From positions 1-64,000 of IMG/VR virus record IMGVR_UViG_3300046463_000247: a stretch of 64,000 bases of DNA; one strand, 5' to 3'. Source of the stretch: a virus. A program made the translations under genes and the position numbers. This document shows positions 62,198 through 64,000 of the stretch, piece by piece (positions within the stretch are counted from its first letter, which is position 1; every line of letters begins with the position of its first letter). The notes below the pieces were generated by a model. That model searched no databases. It saw only the letters and a program-made list of their open reading frames with translations, and was not told the DNA's origin.

Positions 62198-64000
62198 TCA
62201 GACTTTCAGTTTCAGTTCCGCCATGTTTTTGCCCGCCTTCCCATCGGCAGTGAATTTAAGCTGCGGGTGCCAATTCACGGTTTCGAACGGAAGATTTTCC
62301 ATCAGTTCGATCTCGCGCTTCGCGTAGAACTCCCAGTTGTCCTCGGGGATGTACGTGTACTTCGCGTCGTGCACCGCGCCGAATGCCGGGCAGGTCTTGG
62401 TCCAGCCGTTCTTGTGCGCGAGCGCGAACGTCCACAGCATCATGTCGGACAGCGTGGACTGGATCGGCGAGTTGATCGCCTGGCGTTCGGCCCCGCTGCG
62501 TACCATCCGGTTCGGCGAGTTGATCAGCGGCAGGTGGCGGATACGGCCCAGCGGCGAGCGCACCATGCCGGTCTTGCTGGCCTCACGCTTGTAGTTGCGG
62601 TGGTACACCGGCAGCATCTGGTACGTGTTGAAGAACTGGTTACGGAAGTCTTCCGCCTCTTCCATCTTCAGCGACACGCCATAGTTGGTCTCCGCGTACG
62701 CATGGAAGCCCTGCGCCGACATCCCGTAGATCAGACCGAAGTTGCCTGCCTTGCCAAGCTGGCGGGTTGCCTCGTACAGCGCCACCTCGTCGGGGTCGTC
62801 GCTGTTCTTCATCGCCATCATCCGCTCGTACGTGTAGCCCGCGAAGTTGCCGGACGTGATCGCGTGCAGGTCCTTGCCGTTGCGGTACGCGTCGATCATC
62901 GTGGGCTCGTCGGCCACACAGGCGATCACCTTCAGTTCGCCCTGCGAGTAGTCGTTCTCCAGGATCAGGTAGCCCTCGGGCGCGATGAAGCACTTGCGCA
63001 GCTTCTTCGCCCATTTGGTGTGCTTCGGGATCGTCTGGAAGGCGGGGTCCTTGCACGAGAGCCGCCCGGTCACGGTGCCGCCCTCGCCCTCGTCGCGGTT
63101 GCCCGCGAAGAAGTAATAGCTGGGGTGAAAGCGCCCGTCGCTGCGTATGTGCTTCTGGAACCCGTGCACGTAGGTCGAGAGGGTCTTGGCCGCGCTCGAA
63201 TAGTCCGACAGCAGCGCAATGAACGGCGCGGCGCGCTCGTCCTTCTTGAACATCATCAGGTGCTCTTCTGCCGTCGAAGGCTTGCCGCTTTTCTCGGTCA
63301 TCATCTTCGGCTTCAGATTCAGACCTTGGGGCGTGAACATGAAGTCGTTCAGCAGCGATGCCTTCGTGATGTTCAGCCCACCAGGCTTCGAATCGTCCCA
63401 GTGCTTCGCGACGAGGTGCCCGCCCAGGTGGCGCTTCGCCTCGACAGTCAGCTTCGCCATTTCGGTCACGAGGTCCGCTTCCAGTTCCTTGTACGCGTCC
63501 ATGTCCACCAGCACGCCACCCTGCTCGATGGCCTCGAACGAACGCGCGGCTGGGTGCAGGATGTTGACGTAGAAGCGGGTCAGCGCCTCGTCTTTCAGCA
63601 GTTCCTCCTTCATCACCTTGCGCACGCGCAGCCCCGCGTCGGTGTCGCCCCCGGCGTAGCCCAGCAGCCGGTCGTCAGGTGGTAGCTTGTCCATGCGCGA
63701 CTTGTCCACGATCCGGTCGAACTCGTCGGAGTAGCCCCCCATCGTCGTGTAAATCTTCGCGTGGATGTCGAGCCCGTTGGAGCGGTTTTCGTCCAGCAGC
63801 GAGCCTACCAGTGTCGAGTCGAAGCGGAAGTTGCCGCAGTGCAGCCCACCCCACACCGCGAGCCAGTGCAGGTCGAACTTCAGGTTCGCACCGCCCATGC
63901 TGATCTTCGGGCTGTTCAGCAGTTCGCCCATCATCACGGCGTTGTCGAAGTTGCTGAACCACGCGATGCACTCGTCACGCGACTTGAAGTGGATCAGGTC
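62198..64000 (-). CDS. Family A DNA polymerase (partial, runs off right edge)
   Basis: The frame is open to the window edge, so the N-terminus is missing. Exonuclease motifs are present: NLKFDL (Exo II-like) and YAGGDTDAGLRVRK (Exo III-like). The polymerase motifs follow: A (ENDYSQGELKVIA), the fingers DLHAITSG and RQLGKAGNFGLIYGMSAQGF (B), and C as VHDAKYTY, where the usual HDE reads HDA. It copies the phage genome with proofreading. A terminator follows. About 600 residues are visible. Confidence 0.92.
   Translation of the reverse strand, partial: DLIHFKSRDECIAWFSNFDNAVMMGELLNSPKISMGGANLKFDLHWLAVWGGLHCGNFRFDSTLVGSLLDENRSNGLDIHAKIYTTMGGYSDEFDRIVDKSRMDKLPPDDRLLGYAGGDTDAGLRVRKVMKEELLKDEALTRFYVNILHPAARSFEAIEQGGVLVDMDAYKELEADLVTEMAKLTVEAKRHLGGHLVAKHWDDSKPGGLNITKASLLNDFMFTPQGLNLKPKMMTEKSGKPSTAEEHLMMFKKDERAAPFIALLSDYSSAAKTLSTYVHGFQKHIRSDGRFHPSYYFFAGNRDEGEGGTVTGRLSCKDPAFQTIPKHTKWAKKLRKCFIAPEGYLILENDYSQGELKVIACVADEPTMIDAYRNGKDLHAITSGNFAGYTYERMMAMKNSDDPDEVALYEATRQLGKAGNFGLIYGMSAQGFHAYAETNYGVSLKMEEAEDFRNQFFNTYQMLPVYHRNYKREASKTGMVRSPLGRIRHLPLINSPNRMVRSGAERQAINSPIQSTLSDMMLWTFALAHKNGWTKTCPAFGAVHDAKYTYIPEDNWEFYAKREIELMENLPFETVNWHPQLKFTADGKAGKNMAELKLKV

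Overview
The window is one continuous piece of a large tailed-phage genome with high GC content and essentially full coding density. Every gene I can support lies on the minus strand, so transcription runs from position 64000 toward position 1. The virion genes (HK97-type capsid, XkdF-type protease, Mu gpF-like protein, lambda-type frameshifted tail chaperone, 1499-residue tape measure, gene-transfer-agent-like tail-tip proteins) indicate a long-tailed, siphovirus-like particle. A Burkholderia/Ralstonia-type H-NS protein and the base composition suggest a high-GC betaproteobacterial host; that is an inference. No integrase, excisionase or clear lytic repressor is visible, so lifestyle is undecided.

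Layout in transcription order: a family A DNA polymerase enters from the right edge (62198-64000) and ends at a terminator. The virion module follows (61982 to 30398): portal, Mu F-like protein, protease, scaffold, capsid, connectors, tail tube, chaperones, tape measure, tail tip, then large repeat-rich tip or fibre proteins. Next is lysis (30292 to 27906): membrane protein, holin candidate, GH24 endolysin, spike-base protein, i-spanin with an o-spanin nested inside it. Then comes DNA metabolism (27839 to 10735): AAA+ ATPase, dCMP deaminase, winged-helix replication protein, DnaB-like helicase, primase, ssDNA-binding protein, UvsW-like helicase, MerR-like protein, RecA, PD-(D/E)XK nucleases and a RuvC-like resolvase. 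A 650-base gene-free stretch (10066-10734) is packed with long inverted repeats and looks like a large structured RNA. The left end holds a cassette of two ParB-fold proteins (one fused to a methyltransferase-like domain), an asparagine-synthase-like PP-loop protein and a SWIM/M15-like protein. A string of small overlapping genes follows, including the H-NS-like protein, a DNA-polymerase-motif fragment and a Lar-like zinc protein.

The most striking feature is a 16-bp near-palindrome, TTGCAAT-TG-ATTGCAA, present 29 times over the whole window, with a 14-bp core identical in 28 copies. About half the copies lie between genes, several a few bases upstream of promoters. The rest lie inside coding sequences, almost always in the one frame that encodes LQSIA or LQLIA. 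It behaves like a genome-wide protein-binding site (stoperator, centromere or nucleoid-site style). Candidate binders encoded here are the H-NS-like protein, the ParB-fold proteins and the MerR-like protein.

Two promoter families are readable. Ten sites in the early/DNA-metabolism half share a GTTTGACA -35 box with a TATAAT-like -10 box 15-17 bases away. Four sites in the virion/lysis half share TTGTTAGGT-like -35 boxes and a CCGTAAAAT-like -10 region. Six intrinsic terminators separate the transcription units.
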